Shown here one piece after another: positions 1 through 9,131 of a stretch of 64,000 bases of DNA. The position numbers were made by a program, and so were the translations under genes. The stretch lies in NCBI RefSeq assembly GCF_023715705.1, contig NZ_JAMBOS010000008.1, positions 93,859 to 157,858 on the forward strand. Reading direction: 5' to 3'. Source of the DNA: Halalkalibacter oceani (GTDB lineage Bacteria > Bacillota > Bacilli > Bacillales > Bacillaceae_D). The notes beneath the pieces are model-generated. The model had not been told where the DNA came from. It saw nothing but the letters and a program-made list of their open reading frames with translations, and did no database searches. Each line of letters begins with the position of its first letter. Positions within the stretch are counted from its first letter, which is position 1.

Positions 1-94
1 CGAATCAGCCGACATAAACTAGAGTAGAGGTGTGAATCTCCTGTTAGCCGGGTAAAGAGTATCAAAACTTGTCTGACTAAAGGAGAGATGTGAG

Positions 95-457
95 ATGACG
101 CGGGAAACCTATTATGTAAGTGTCGATATGTCAATTCTCAGTATCAGCAAAACGAAAACACCTGAAAATGTGGTTCAATACGAGATCAGGGCAACAGAGC
201 AAGAGAAAGACGAGCTTTATGCGCTGCTGGACGAAGTGGGCGACCATGACTTTGAGCCGCAGCAAGTGTTTGGCCATCCATTTGATGAGAGAGCGTCCGA
301 TGCAGAAAAGGATCAAACGCAAAAGGAGCTGCGCCAGGTGTATGAAAGAATCTATCAGCTGGGCACGGAGGAAACGAGAAAAGTTCTGGATAATCTGCGG
401 CCGGTGGAAACGGCTGAGAAGAGAAATGAAAGATCACGGAGCAAGGACGGATTCTAA
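95..457 (+). CDS. Small conserved-looking protein of unknown function
   Basis: A 120-residue acidic, soluble protein with no signal peptide or membrane segment. The ATG at 95 has a good ribosome site (AAAGGAGAG at about 79-87). The N-terminus (TYYVSVDMSIL) looks like a beta strand. The middle and C-terminus are charged and helical, with EQEKDELYALLDEV and a later KELRQVYERIYQLGTEE stretch. I recall similar small Bacillaceae proteins with a YYVS start and an IYELGTEEA-like tail, but no established function, so none is assigned. It stands alone, separated from the downstream ABC exporter by a strong terminator. Confidence 0.6.
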   Translation: MTRETYYVSVDMSILSISKTKTPENVVQYEIRATEQEKDELYALLDEVGDHDFEPQQVFGHPFDERASDAEKDQTQKELRQVYERIYQLGTEETRKVLDNLRPVETAEKRNERSRSKDGF

Positions 458-627
458 CCTTATGTCTCTGTCTGGCGACCGGACTCGGTGCTGGTCGTAG
501 AGAGCATTCACACGGGCTTTTAAACTTCAAAAATCCAAACAGAGGGCGGCTAGTCTTATTAGTGAGCAGGGAAGAAAAATCTGTTTTCCTCATTTAACAA
601 TGACAGGCAGCCGCCAATTGCCGTTTC

Positions 628-678
628 GGAGTGTACCGAAAGGAAAAACAATCCTTTTTGGTGCACTCCTTCGTTTTT
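628..678 (+). terminator. Rho-independent terminator
   Basis: An imperfect stem of about 17 pairs: GGAGTGTACCGAAAGGA (628-644) with TCCTTTTTGGTGCACTCC (652-669), followed by TTCG and six T at 673-678. It ends the transcript of the small gene at 95 and insulates the iron-box region that follows. The rest of 458-627 holds a weaker inverted repeat (GGCGGCT near 545 with AGCCGCC near 609) and no gene. Confidence 0.8.
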
Positions 679-723
679 TAACGAGGTAGAGCGCTTGAAA
701 GTCGAGGGAATCTACCATATAAT

Positions 724-738
724 TGATTATCATTATCA
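724..738. promoter_or_regulatory. Fur box (ferric uptake regulator operator)
   Basis: TGATTATCATTATCA fits the Bacillus 7-1-7 Fur consensus TGATAATNATTATCA with a single mismatch in the left arm. It lies about 85 bases upstream of the ABC exporter start, where a promoter would be expected. This predicts repression of the exporter under iron-replete conditions. A second Fur box of equal quality precedes the siderophore-uptake operon at 54950. Confidence 0.8.
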
Positions 739-822
739 CTATCGAAAATGAAGGATAGGCTCGCTTCCTGATTACTTTTGTAGATGTTGGCCCGCTTGCC
801 TGTTTTTTAAGGAGTGTTTCTG

Positions 823-2532
823 TTGTTAAAGCGTTTTTTTTCCTATTATAAGCCTTACAAGTTTTTATTCATTCTAGATTTTTCATGCGCTGTCTTTGTC
901 GGGCTGCTGGAGCTGGCTTTCCCGCTGGCGGTGAATCAGGTTATTGACCGGCTGCTTCCAAGTGGAGAATGGTCAATTATTTTATGGGCCTGTCTTGGTT
1001 TACTGCTCATTTATGTCATCAACACCGGTCTCCATTACGTGGTGACCTACTGGGGGCATATGCTCGGGATTAATATCGAAACCGATATGCGCCGCAAGCT
1101 GTTTGAGCATATGCAGAAGCTCTCTTTTGGCTACTACGACAATAATAAAACCGGTCATTCCATTTCACGGCTGACGAAGGATCTGGAGGAGATTGGCGAG
1201 GTCGCACATCACGGACCTGAGGATGTTTTTGTCGCGGTGATGACGCTGATCGGCTCATTTGTGCTTATGCTGACGCTCAATTGGAAGCTGGCGTTAATTT
1301 CATTCATTGTTATTCCGTTCTTGACCTATTGTGCGATTTACTTCAATAAAAAGATGACGCGCACGTTTCGGAAGATGTTTCACGATGTCGCTGACATTAA
1401 CGCGAGAGTAGAAGACAGCATTGGCGGTATCCGCGTTGTTCAGGCGTTTGCGAATGAAAAGTACGAGCAGCGTCAATTTGCGAAGAACAATCAGGAATAC
1501 CGCAATACGAAATTGCAATCATACAAAATTATGGCGCAGAACATTACAGCCAATTATATGTTTATGAGAATTATCACTCTTTTCACGCTGCTATTCGGGA
1601 CATTTTTTGTCATTCGCGGGGAATTAACGAATGGTGAATTTGTTGCCTTTATTTTGTTATCCAATATTCTTCTCGGACCAATTCAGAAAATCAATGCGGT
1701 GATTGAGAGCTATCCGAAAGGGATTGCCGGCTTTAAGCGATACACGGAAATCCTTGATACGAAGCCGGATATTGCCGATGCCCCAAATGCGGTTGAGATG
1801 GAGCTTGAAGGCGATATCCGCTATCGCGATGTTTCCTTCGGTTATGAAGGGCTGGATCCGGTCTTGAACAATATTAGCCTGACGATCAGCAAAGGGGAAA
1901 CAGTAGCCTTTGTCGGACCTTCAGGAGCGGGAAAAACAACATTATGTAGCCTGCTGCCCCGTTTCTATGAGCTGTCCGAGGGCGGGATTGAAGTCGACGG
2001 CGTTGATATTCGCGATATAAAGCTGTCCTCCTTACGCAGTCAGATTGGCATTGTCCAGCAGGATGTGTTTCTCTTTTCCGGGTCGATTAGAGAGAATATC
2101 GCCTACGGTAAGCTCGATGCTTCCGATGAGGAAATTCTTGAGGCCGCCCGCCGGGCCCAGCTTGATGAATTTATCCGCAGTCAGCCGCAAGGGCTTGATA
2201 CCGTGATCGGCGAAAGGGGCGTCAAGCTTTCAGGAGGGCAGAAGCAGCGGTTGGCGATTGCGCGTATGTTTTTGAAGAACCCGCCGATTCTGATCCTGGA
2301 TGAAGCGACTTCCGCCCTTGATACGGAGACGGAGGTGGCGATTCAAAAGTCCTTGACCGAGCTTGCTCAAGGCCGGACAACATTAGTCATTGCCCACCGT
2401 TTGGCAACCATTAAGAACGCAGATCGCATCATTGTTGTAACAAAAGAGGGCATCGCCGAGCAAGGAAGACATGAAGAGTTAATTGAAAAAAATGGAATTT
2501 ACAGTCGCCTCCATCAGGCTCAATTTGGGTAA
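823..2532 (+). CDS. ABC exporter, fused membrane and ATPase domains (MsbA/Sav1866 type)
   Basis: A half-size exporter that should dimerise to export a substrate across the cytoplasmic membrane. The first 320 or so residues hold about six membrane segments. The ATPase domain shows Walker A GPSGAGKTT near residue 365, signature LSGGQ near 469, Walker B ILILDEA ending near 493 and the H-loop His near 525. Length (569 aa) is normal for the family. An upstream GTG at 814 overlaps the ribosome site, so I choose the TTG at 823, which lies 8 bases after AAGGAG and gives MLKRFFSYYKPYK. The Fur box upstream suggests iron-linked export, for example of a siderophore. Substrate is inferred, not shown. Confidence 0.85.
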   Translation: MLKRFFSYYKPYKFLFILDFSCAVFVGLLELAFPLAVNQVIDRLLPSGEWSIILWACLGLLLIYVINTGLHYVVTYWGHMLGINIETDMRRKLFEHMQKLSFGYYDNNKTGHSISRLTKDLEEIGEVAHHGPEDVFVAVMTLIGSFVLMLTLNWKLALISFIVIPFLTYCAIYFNKKMTRTFRKMFHDVADINARVEDSIGGIRVVQAFANEKYEQRQFAKNNQEYRNTKLQSYKIMAQNITANYMFMRIITLFTLLFGTFFVIRGELTNGEFVAFILLSNILLGPIQKINAVIESYPKGIAGFKRYTEILDTKPDIADAPNAVEMELEGDIRYRDVSFGYEGLDPVLNNISLTISKGETVAFVGPSGAGKTTLCSLLPRFYELSEGGIEVDGVDIRDIKLSSLRSQIGIVQQDVFLFSGSIRENIAYGKLDASDEEILEAARRAQLDEFIRSQPQGLDTVIGERGVKLSGGQKQRLAIARMFLKNPPILILDEATSALDTETEVAIQKSLTELAQGRTTLVIAHRLATIKNADRIIVVTKEGIAEQGRHEELIEKNGIYSRLHQAQFG

Positions 2533-2559
2533 CAAATGGGCTGTCAGGCGAGTGGAAAC

Positions 2560-2602
2560 GGGAGTCCGAGAGGCTATAGCAGCCTTGAGGATTCCTTTTT
2601 TT
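2560..2602 (+). terminator. Terminator after the ABC exporter gene
   Basis: GGAGTCC and AGGCT pair with AGCCT and GGATTCC around a short loop, followed by seven T at about 2595-2602. This separates the exporter from the type VII secretion operon. Confidence 0.75.
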
Positions 2603-2604
2603 GT

Positions 2605-2810
2605 CAGATGGTCTTTAGGCATTAAGACCTGATCCGCTTACTTTTTTACTGGTTGTTTTTTCCTTTATTTGTAGAATGGGGGCGAAACAAACGACGCCAA
2701 AGTTGTAGGGAATAGGAATGGTTTTTGGTAAAAAAATGAAAAGTTGTTGTTTTCAAAAAACAACTCGCTTACGATTAAAGCGAGAAAAATGAACAAGGAG
2801 CTGATCGAGC
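2605..2810 (+). promoter_or_regulatory. Leader region of the type VII secretion operon with stacked hairpins
   Basis: No gene is seen here. Three short hairpins are visible: GGTCTT/AAGACC near 2610-2629, GTTGTTTT/AAAACAAC at 2746-2764, and CTCGCTT/AAGCGAG at 2764-2784. The last ends about 10 bases before the AAGGAG ribosome site (2795-2800) of yukE. They could stabilise the abundant yukE message or gate its translation. No convincing sigma-A promoter was picked out by eye. Confidence 0.45.
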
Positions 2811-3104
2811 ATGTCTGAAATTATTCGTTTAACACCATCGGAGCTAAGAGAGGTAGCAAGACAGTATGATACCGAAAGCGGCAATGTCCACGATTTGATT
2901 AGCAGGCTGGATAGCATGAGCAGTCATTTGCAGGATGTTTGGGAAGGGGCGTCTAGTCAAGCCTTTGCTCAACAATATCAAGAACTGCGTCCATCGTTTG
3001 ACCGGATGGCAGTGCTGCTGAACGAAGTATCAATGCAGCTAGCAAATTCTGCACAAGTTCTTGAAGATACCGATCGTCAAATTGCCAGCCAAATTCGCGG
3101 TTAA
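2811..3104 (+). CDS. yukE: WXG100 secreted protein YukE/EsxA
   Basis: A 97-residue ESAT-6/WXG100 family protein. It is a helical hairpin with the diagnostic W44-E45-G46 turn and a C-terminal LEDTDRQIAS segment of the type used as a YxxxD/E-like export signal. The family forms dimers that are both substrate and component of the Gram-positive type VII secretion system. ATG at 2811 follows AAGGAG by 10 bases. It heads an operon in the same order as B. subtilis yukE-D-C-BA-yueB-C. A terminator-like hairpin directly after the gene probably makes it more highly expressed than the rest. Confidence 0.95.
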   Translation: MSEIIRLTPSELREVARQYDTESGNVHDLISRLDSMSSHLQDVWEGASSQAFAQQYQELRPSFDRMAVLLNEVSMQLANSAQVLEDTDRQIASQIRG

Positions 3105-3125
3105 ATCAGTATCATAACGAGCACA

Positions 3126-3164
3126 AAAGAGCGCTGACAATCACCACTTGTTTTTGCGCTCTTT
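3126..3164 (+). terminator. Attenuating hairpin between yukE and yukD
   Basis: AAAGAGCGC (3126-3134) pairs perfectly with GCGCTCTTT (3156-3164), and the following bases are T-rich. Placed between the small abundant secretion substrate and the machinery genes, it would allow partial read-through and differential expression. Confidence 0.7.
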
Positions 3165-3176
3165 CTTTGTTTAGAG

Positions 3177-3425
3177 GTGAGGACGATATATATTCAGGTG
3201 ACAATCGATTTGCGCCATTATGTGAATAAGCAGTTTGACCTTAGACTGTCAAACTATTATTCCATCAAAAAGGTAATTGAAATTGTATGGCAGGTTGAAC
3301 GAATTGCAGTCAGACCGAGAGAAGGCGGCTGGGTGCGCGTTTCAAATAAAGAAAAGGTGTGTCATGGACATGTCACCCTTGAGGAAAGTGGAATTACGAA
3401 CGGAGATAAGCTGGAAATTTTGTAG
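3177..3425 (+). CDS. yukD: YukD/EsaB, ubiquitin-like type VII secretion accessory protein
   Basis: A small ubiquitin-fold cytosolic protein of the yuk operon. The body (VTIDLRHY, FDLRLSNYYSIKKVIEIVWQ and the ending NGDKLEIL) matches what I know of B. subtilis YukD, which is about 79 residues. The open frame can begin at GTG 3177, but that codon lies inside the ribosome site (GAGGTGAGG, 3174-3182). Homology to the YukD N-terminus points to initiation near 3186, where the codon is ATA. A GTG at 3198 is the other standard option. The start is therefore uncertain while the gene is not. Confidence 0.9.
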   Translation: MRTIYIQVTIDLRHYVNKQFDLRLSNYYSIKKVIEIVWQVERIAVRPREGGWVRVSNKEKVCHGHVTLEESGITNGDKLEIL

Positions 3426-3456
3426 TACTAACTAGACAAAGGGGCCGCCTGGAAGA

Positions 3457-4650
3457 ATGGAAGAGAAGAAGGACTCATACCTGGAAAGTCAAACGGAAGC
3501 GACAATCAAAAAGAAGCAGGACAGCTATGTTTTTCAGTTTCAGAAGGCTAAGGTTAAGCTTACCGACAAGCTTGAGATTAATATGCTTCAAGGACTCAAC
3601 GATCCGCTTCAGCGTACGATCAATGAGTCGGAGGATCTGGTGGAAGTTACCGTTGTTCCGCCAAAGGGCACATATTCGTTTCAACATGTAAAGCGGAAGT
3701 CGCTTTACAGTCGTTGGCTCTTTGCCGATCAGCTGATTAAAGAACTTTACAATCAACGGTTCGAGCGGCTTACTGTCGTGATCTGTCCTGAAAATGTAAT
3801 CATCGACAGCAGCTTCAAACCGAGCTTTCTGCATTATGGAGTAAAGGAAAGCCTTCCTCCTTATACGAAAAACGAGGAGAAGTTGCTGCTCGAACTGAAG
3901 GCAACGATAGCGGCCGCGGTTGATAGTCGCTACTCATTCCATGAATATATTCATTTTCATCAGACTCTGAAGCTGTCCGATGTGACGAGGCAGCTCTTTG
4001 CAGCCAAAAATACAGCGGAACTTCAGGAAATCGTGCAAGCATCGATTAATGAACTGGAACAAAAAGAGCAAAATCTCATTCATCTTCCGAGAAAAAAATG
4101 GCTGATCCAGCGCTACAGTCTTTGGGGGCTCGTGATCCTTTTACTGCCGACGCTATGTTATACGGTCTATTCTTTCTTCTTTATTCAACCAGAGCAGCAG
4201 GCTTATATCAAAAGTGGCGAGCATTTTCTCACAGCGAGATACAGCGATGTCATTGAACAGTTACGCTATTATGACCCCGCTGATATGCCCTATGTGACGA
4301 AATATCAATTAGCGACAGCCTATGTCCAATATGAGGCGCTGTCCGACGAGCAGAGGACGAACATTCAAAACACGCTGACGCTGCAATCCGACCCTGCTTA
4401 TTTTGATTACTGGATCTATATTGGCAGGGGCGAAAATGAGGAGGCGGTTGATCTCGGCCGCTCGCTCGGGGACCGTGATCTCGTCATGTTCGGTCTGTTG
4501 AAATACAGGGAGGATATTCGGGCGGATGATTCGTTATCCGGCCTGGAAAAGGAAGAAGAACTTCAGTTGATCGAACGGGAGCTTGAGGAGTATGTTGAAG
4601 AGCGTGAACAGCAAAGTGAAGCGGCGGAAGAGCCAGGTAACGCTTCATAG
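3457..4650 (+). CDS. yukC: YukC/EssB, type VII secretion membrane component
   Basis: A 397-residue EssB-family protein of the secretion core. Residues 1-210 form the cytoplasmic pseudokinase-like domain. One membrane segment lies at about 220-243 (WGLVILLLPTLCYTVYSFFF). The remainder is an extracytoplasmic helical region ending in an acidic Glu-rich tail. It follows yukD by about 30 bases and precedes essC by 12. In B. subtilis and Staphylococcus the homologue links the ATPase to the other membrane subunits. Length and architecture are normal. Confidence 0.93.
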   Translation: MEEKKDSYLESQTEATIKKKQDSYVFQFQKAKVKLTDKLEINMLQGLNDPLQRTINESEDLVEVTVVPPKGTYSFQHVKRKSLYSRWLFADQLIKELYNQRFERLTVVICPENVIIDSSFKPSFLHYGVKESLPPYTKNEEKLLLELKATIAAAVDSRYSFHEYIHFHQTLKLSDVTRQLFAAKNTAELQEIVQASINELEQKEQNLIHLPRKKWLIQRYSLWGLVILLLPTLCYTVYSFFFIQPEQQAYIKSGEHFLTARYSDVIEQLRYYDPADMPYVTKYQLATAYVQYEALSDEQRTNIQNTLTLQSDPAYFDYWIYIGRGENEEAVDLGRSLGDRDLVMFGLLKYREDIRADDSLSGLEKEEELQLIERELEEYVEEREQQSEAAEEPGNAS

Positions 4651-4662
4651 GAGTGGGAGAAG

Positions 4663-7600
4663 ATGAATCAGTTATTTTTGTTTTATGACGACACATATCA
4701 GTACTGCCAGCTTGAACAAGATCAATCTGAGATTCTAATCGGCAATGACGACCATGATACGATCACGATCCACTCGCTTTCCTTTTCAGGCGGGAAACTG
4801 TCGCTTGAGCGTGAGAGTGAGCGCTATGTGATCTATCAAGGGAATCAGCAGACCGGTTCTTTAACTCCTGATGAGACGGTGACGATGGAAGTGGACGGCC
4901 GGACGTTGCGGCTGCTCTATCGGACTGCCGAGGAAAAGCAATATACCTATTACATAGGGCAACTGGATGAAGTGAAAATCGGCAATGTCGACGGAGCGAC
5001 CATTCAAAAGGAGGGCCATTTCTTTGCCAATGAGGAAAGCAGCTTTCTGACACTTGTCAAAGTCGGCGAAACGTGGATGCTCAAGCCTGAAGAGCAAAGT
5101 GTCATTTATTTGAACGGCCATCGAGTTAGGGAGGCCTCACCTTGTGCAAATGGGGATCATCTGTTATTTCCGTTTATGACGATCACAATCGTTGAGGGTG
5201 ATCTGCTGATGATCAGATGTGCGGAAGCTGTTAAAACTGAGCTTCCCGTCGTCCGTCCACCCGTTTCCGAAATGCAAAAAACATATCCTCTTTACCGGCG
5301 GACTCCGCGTTTAATTTATGATCTGCCGGAAGAGAAGGTGACGTTTTCCTTTCCGTCCCAGGAAATTGATAATAACCAGCGCGCCTTATGGTTATTAATT
5401 TTACCGCCGGCGATGATGCTGATTGTCATGACCGTCGTTGTACTCCTTATTCCAAGAGGAATCTTCATCCTCATTTCAATCGTCATGTTTACGACGACAA
5501 TTCTGACGTCAACGATTCAGTATTTTCGGGAAAAGAAAAAAAGAAAAGAGCGTGAAGAGCAACGGGAGAGGGTTTACTCAAATTACCTGAAGCAGAAGCG
5601 GGAGGAGCTGCAGGGCCTGGCGGAAAAGCAGAAGATGGTGATGGCCTATCATTTTCCCGATTTTGAAGAAATGAAAGCAATGGCGAAGACGATCAGCGCA
5701 AGAATCTGGGAACGGTCACTGGACAGTGAGGACTTTCTACAGTTTCGCGTGGGCCGGGCGGAGGTCCCGGCGAGTTACCAGGTGGCCGTTGGGAGTCTTG
5801 ACTTCGCGAATCGGGAAATCGACCATCTGCTCGAAAGGTCGCAGGAGATCATCAAAGCGTATCAGCATGTAAAAAATGTTGCTTTGCCGATTGATCTGTC
5901 AGCCGGCTCAATTGGCCTCGTCGGAAAGAATGCGATCGTCCAGCGGGAGCTACAGCAGATTGTCGGCCAGCTGGCGTTCTTTCATAGTTACCGTGACGTC
6001 CGTTTTATTGCCATTTTTGACCAGGCCCTCTATGAAAGCTGGGAGTGGATGAAATGGCTGCCGCATTTTCAGCTGCCGCATTCCTTTGCCAAAGGCTTTA
6101 TTTATAATGAAAAAACGAGAGATCAGCTATTGTCCTCGATTTACGAAATGCTGCGTGAGCGTGATATCGATGAAGAGAAGGCAAGCAAAATATTTGCTCC
6201 GCATCTCGTCTTTATCGTCCAGAACCGCCAGCTCATTTCCGATCACCTCATTATGGAATATTTAGAGGGAGAGGATCGCGGTATCGGACTTTCCACGATC
6301 TTTGCAACAGAGGCCAAAGAGAATCTAACCGATTCGATTCACACCCTTATCAGCTACATTAACGGCCAGAAAAGCGAGATTCTTATTCAGCATAACAGAG
6401 CTGTTCATACACCTTTTGATATCGACGAGCACGTGGAGATAGGTAATGAAAGCTATGCCCGTCTGCTGTGCTCCCTTGATCATCAAAAAGGGATGAGCAA
6501 TTCGATTCCGGAGATGGTTTCCTTTTTGGAATTAAATGAAGCGGAGGAAGTAGCTGATCTGGAGATTGAGCGGAAGTGGCACAGCAATCAGCCGTCGAAG
6601 TCGCTCGCCGTGCCAATTGGCTTAAAAGGCAAGCAGGATAAGGTGGAGCTGAACCTTCATGAAAAAGCGCACGGACCGCATGGGCTTGTAGCAGGAACGA
6701 CCGGTTCCGGGAAAAGTGAACTTTTACAAACCTATATTCTCAGTCTAGCGGTTCACTTTCATCCGCATGAGGTTGCCTTTTTGCTGATTGACTATAAGGG
6801 CGGCGGCATGGCGCAGCCGTTTAAGCAACTGCCTCATCTTCTTGGGACGATCACGAACATTAGCGAAAGCAAGAACTTCAGCACGCGTGCGCTCGCCTCG
6901 ATTAATAGCGAAATGAAGCGGCGCCAGCGCCTGCTTGATACGTATGAGGTTAATCATATTAACGACTACAGCGATTTAGTAAAGCAAGGGATCGCCAAAG
7001 AGCCGATGCCTCATCTTTTCTTAATCTCGGATGAATTCGCCGAGCTGAAAAGTGAGGAGCCTGAATTTATCAAAGAATTGGTCAGCGCTGCCCGGATCGG
7101 ACGCAGCCTTGGTGTTCATCTTATCCTTGCTACACAAAAGCCTGGCGGCGTAATCGATAACCAGATCTGGAGTAACTCCCGCTTTAAAATCGCCCTTAAG
7201 GTTCAGGATGCAACAGACAGTAAGGAGATTTTAAAAAATGGGGATGCGGCAACGATCACCCAGACGGGAAGAGGCTATTTGCAAGTCGGAAACAATGAAG
7301 TCTATGAGTTGTTTCAATCAGCCTGGAGCGGCGCTCCGTATTTGGAAGAATCCTTTCAGGCGGAGGAAGAGGTCTCGCTTGTGACCGATCTCGGACTTGT
7401 CCAGCTCTCGGGACTTAGCACGAAGACTGCCCCCGACTCGAAGGGCCAGAAATCAGAAATAGAAGCGATAGTCACTGAAATCGCGGCTCTTCAACATAAG
7501 TTGAAGCTGATCAAGCTTCCGAGCCCATGGCTTCCGCCGTTAGGAGAATGGCTGCCGAGACCGGAAGTTGATTCCACGGCGGAAGGTTTTCTGATTGGGC

Positions 7601-9117
7601 TGAAAGACGAACCGGAAAAGCAGAGTCAGACACCGTACAGATATCAATGGATCACCGATGGAAATATTGGCGTTTTCGGTTCGTCCGGTTATGGGAAATC
7701 AACAACATTGTTCACCTACTTGCTGAGCTTTGCCGCCCACCATCGGGCCGATGAGCTGCACTACTATATTTTCGATTTTGGCAACGGGACGTTATTGCCG
7801 CTTAGGCAGCTGGCACATACCGCCGATTATTTCCGCTTTGATGACGAACGGAAGATTGCCAAATTCTTTACCTTTATCAAGCGTGAAATAGAGCAGCGTA
7901 AGCAGCTGTTCTTGGAGCATGAGGTCAGCAATATTACGCATTATAACCAAATGGTAGAAGAAAAGCTGCCGGTACTCTTCTTAGTTGTTGATAACTTTGA
8001 CTTAGTCAAAGAGGAGCTTCCGGAAGCGGAGTCGCAATTTATTCAGCTTGCGAGGGATGGCCAGTCGCTCGGGCTTTTTGTCGCGATTAGCGCGACGCGA
8101 ATCAATGCTGTCCGTCAGCCATTGATGAACACCTTGAAAACAAAAGTCCTGCATTATGTTATGGACAGCAATGAACAATATACCCTTGTCGGAAAAACGC
8201 CTTATGAAGTTGAGCCGATTCCGGGCCGGGCCTTGCTGATTAAAGACCAGGCCTCCCTTGTGCAAATCTATTTGCCGGCTAAAGGGAAGGACGACCTTAA
8301 GATGCTGCAGATGGTTAAAGATGAAATTAAGCTGATTAATCAAGCGAACCAGGGACGCAGCTTGCCTCGTCCAATTCCAATGCTTCCTTCACAGCTGAAC
8401 ATCACCGAATTTAACGAGCGGTATGTCGATGGAGTGACGGAAGGGCAGCTGCCAATCGGTCTGGAAGAGGAAAGTGTGACGACGATGGAGGTTGATCTGA
8501 TTGCCGAACAGCATTGCCTGATTATGGGCCAGGCGAAAAAAGGAAAAACAAATGCATTGCGCGTCCTGCTGCATGGAATCTTCGGCCAAAACCATACGTC
8601 AATCGGGTTATTTGACGGGGTTGATCGCGGTCTGGCAAATTATGCCCAGCATGAGTCTGTTCATTATATGGAGTCAAAGGAGCAGATTATGGAATGGCTC
8701 AACCAAATGGAAGCTGAGTTGAGCAGAAGAGAAGCCGAGTATGTCGCGAGCATTGAACAGGCCAATCGCGGGCAGCGGGCATATCCGAAGGTTTATTTGC
8801 TGATTGACAGCTTCTCGCGGTTTCAGCAAAAAGCGGATGCGGCGATCCAGGATAAATTAGCGACGCTGCTGAAGCTTTATACTCATCTTGGCTTTACGGT
8901 TCTTGTGGCAGGCAATCCGAATGAATTCTCAAAAGGATTCGATTCCTTCACGAGTGAAATCAAGCAGATCAGGCAGGCGATTCTCTTAGCTAAGAAATCG
9001 GATCAGAACCTATTCCCGCTTCCGTTTACAAGAAATGAAGAAGAGGTGCAGCCGGGCTTTGGCTACCTCATCAGGGGCGGGAAAGAAATAAGGATGCAAA
9101 TTCCTAAAGTTAATTAG
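4663..9117 (+). CDS. essC: EssC (YukBA), FtsK/SpoIIIE-type ATPase of type VII secretion
   Basis: The motor and substrate-recognition subunit, 1484 residues. The N-terminal 210 residues are beta-rich, as expected for tandem FHA domains. Two membrane segments lie at about 240-286. Three ATPase domains follow: Walker A GTTGSGKSE (K684), GSSGYGKST (K1012) and the more divergent GQAKKGKTN (K1295). The first domain also has LLIDYKGGG and LFLISDEFAEL motifs. As in B. subtilis, the protein is a single chain of the usual length. ATG at 4663 follows GGAGTGGGAGAAG. Confidence 0.96.
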   Translation: MNQLFLFYDDTYQYCQLEQDQSEILIGNDDHDTITIHSLSFSGGKLSLERESERYVIYQGNQQTGSLTPDETVTMEVDGRTLRLLYRTAEEKQYTYYIGQLDEVKIGNVDGATIQKEGHFFANEESSFLTLVKVGETWMLKPEEQSVIYLNGHRVREASPCANGDHLLFPFMTITIVEGDLLMIRCAEAVKTELPVVRPPVSEMQKTYPLYRRTPRLIYDLPEEKVTFSFPSQEIDNNQRALWLLILPPAMMLIVMTVVVLLIPRGIFILISIVMFTTTILTSTIQYFREKKKRKEREEQRERVYSNYLKQKREELQGLAEKQKMVMAYHFPDFEEMKAMAKTISARIWERSLDSEDFLQFRVGRAEVPASYQVAVGSLDFANREIDHLLERSQEIIKAYQHVKNVALPIDLSAGSIGLVGKNAIVQRELQQIVGQLAFFHSYRDVRFIAIFDQALYESWEWMKWLPHFQLPHSFAKGFIYNEKTRDQLLSSIYEMLRERDIDEEKASKIFAPHLVFIVQNRQLISDHLIMEYLEGEDRGIGLSTIFATEAKENLTDSIHTLISYINGQKSEILIQHNRAVHTPFDIDEHVEIGNESYARLLCSLDHQKGMSNSIPEMVSFLELNEAEEVADLEIERKWHSNQPSKSLAVPIGLKGKQDKVELNLHEKAHGPHGLVAGTTGSGKSELLQTYILSLAVHFHPHEVAFLLIDYKGGGMAQPFKQLPHLLGTITNISESKNFSTRALASINSEMKRRQRLLDTYEVNHINDYSDLVKQGIAKEPMPHLFLISDEFAELKSEEPEFIKELVSAARIGRSLGVHLILATQKPGGVIDNQIWSNSRFKIALKVQDATDSKEILKNGDAATITQTGRGYLQVGNNEVYELFQSAWSGAPYLEESFQAEEEVSLVTDLGLVQLSGLSTKTAPDSKGQKSEIEAIVTEIAALQHKLKLIKLPSPWLPPLGEWLPRPEVDSTAEGFLIGLKDEPEKQSQTPYRYQWITDGNIGVFGSSGYGKSTTLFTYLLSFAAHHRADELHYYIFDFGNGTLLPLRQLAHTADYFRFDDERKIAKFFTFIKREIEQRKQLFLEHEVSNITHYNQMVEEKLPVLFLVVDNFDLVKEELPEAESQFIQLARDGQSLGLFVAISATRINAVRQPLMNTLKTKVLHYVMDSNEQYTLVGKTPYEVEPIPGRALLIKDQASLVQIYLPAKGKDDLKMLQMVKDEIKLINQANQGRSLPRPIPMLPSQLNITEFNERYVDGVTEGQLPIGLEEESVTTMEVDLIAEQHCLIMGQAKKGKTNALRVLLHGIFGQNHTSIGLFDGVDRGLANYAQHESVHYMESKEQIMEWLNQMEAELSRREAEYVASIEQANRGQRAYPKVYLLIDSFSRFQQKADAAIQDKLATLLKLYTHLGFTVLVAGNPNEFSKGFDSFTSEIKQIRQAILLAKKSDQNLFPLPFTRNEEEVQPGFGYLIRGGKEIRMQIPKVN

Positions 9118-9131
9118 GAAAGAAGGGCAAA

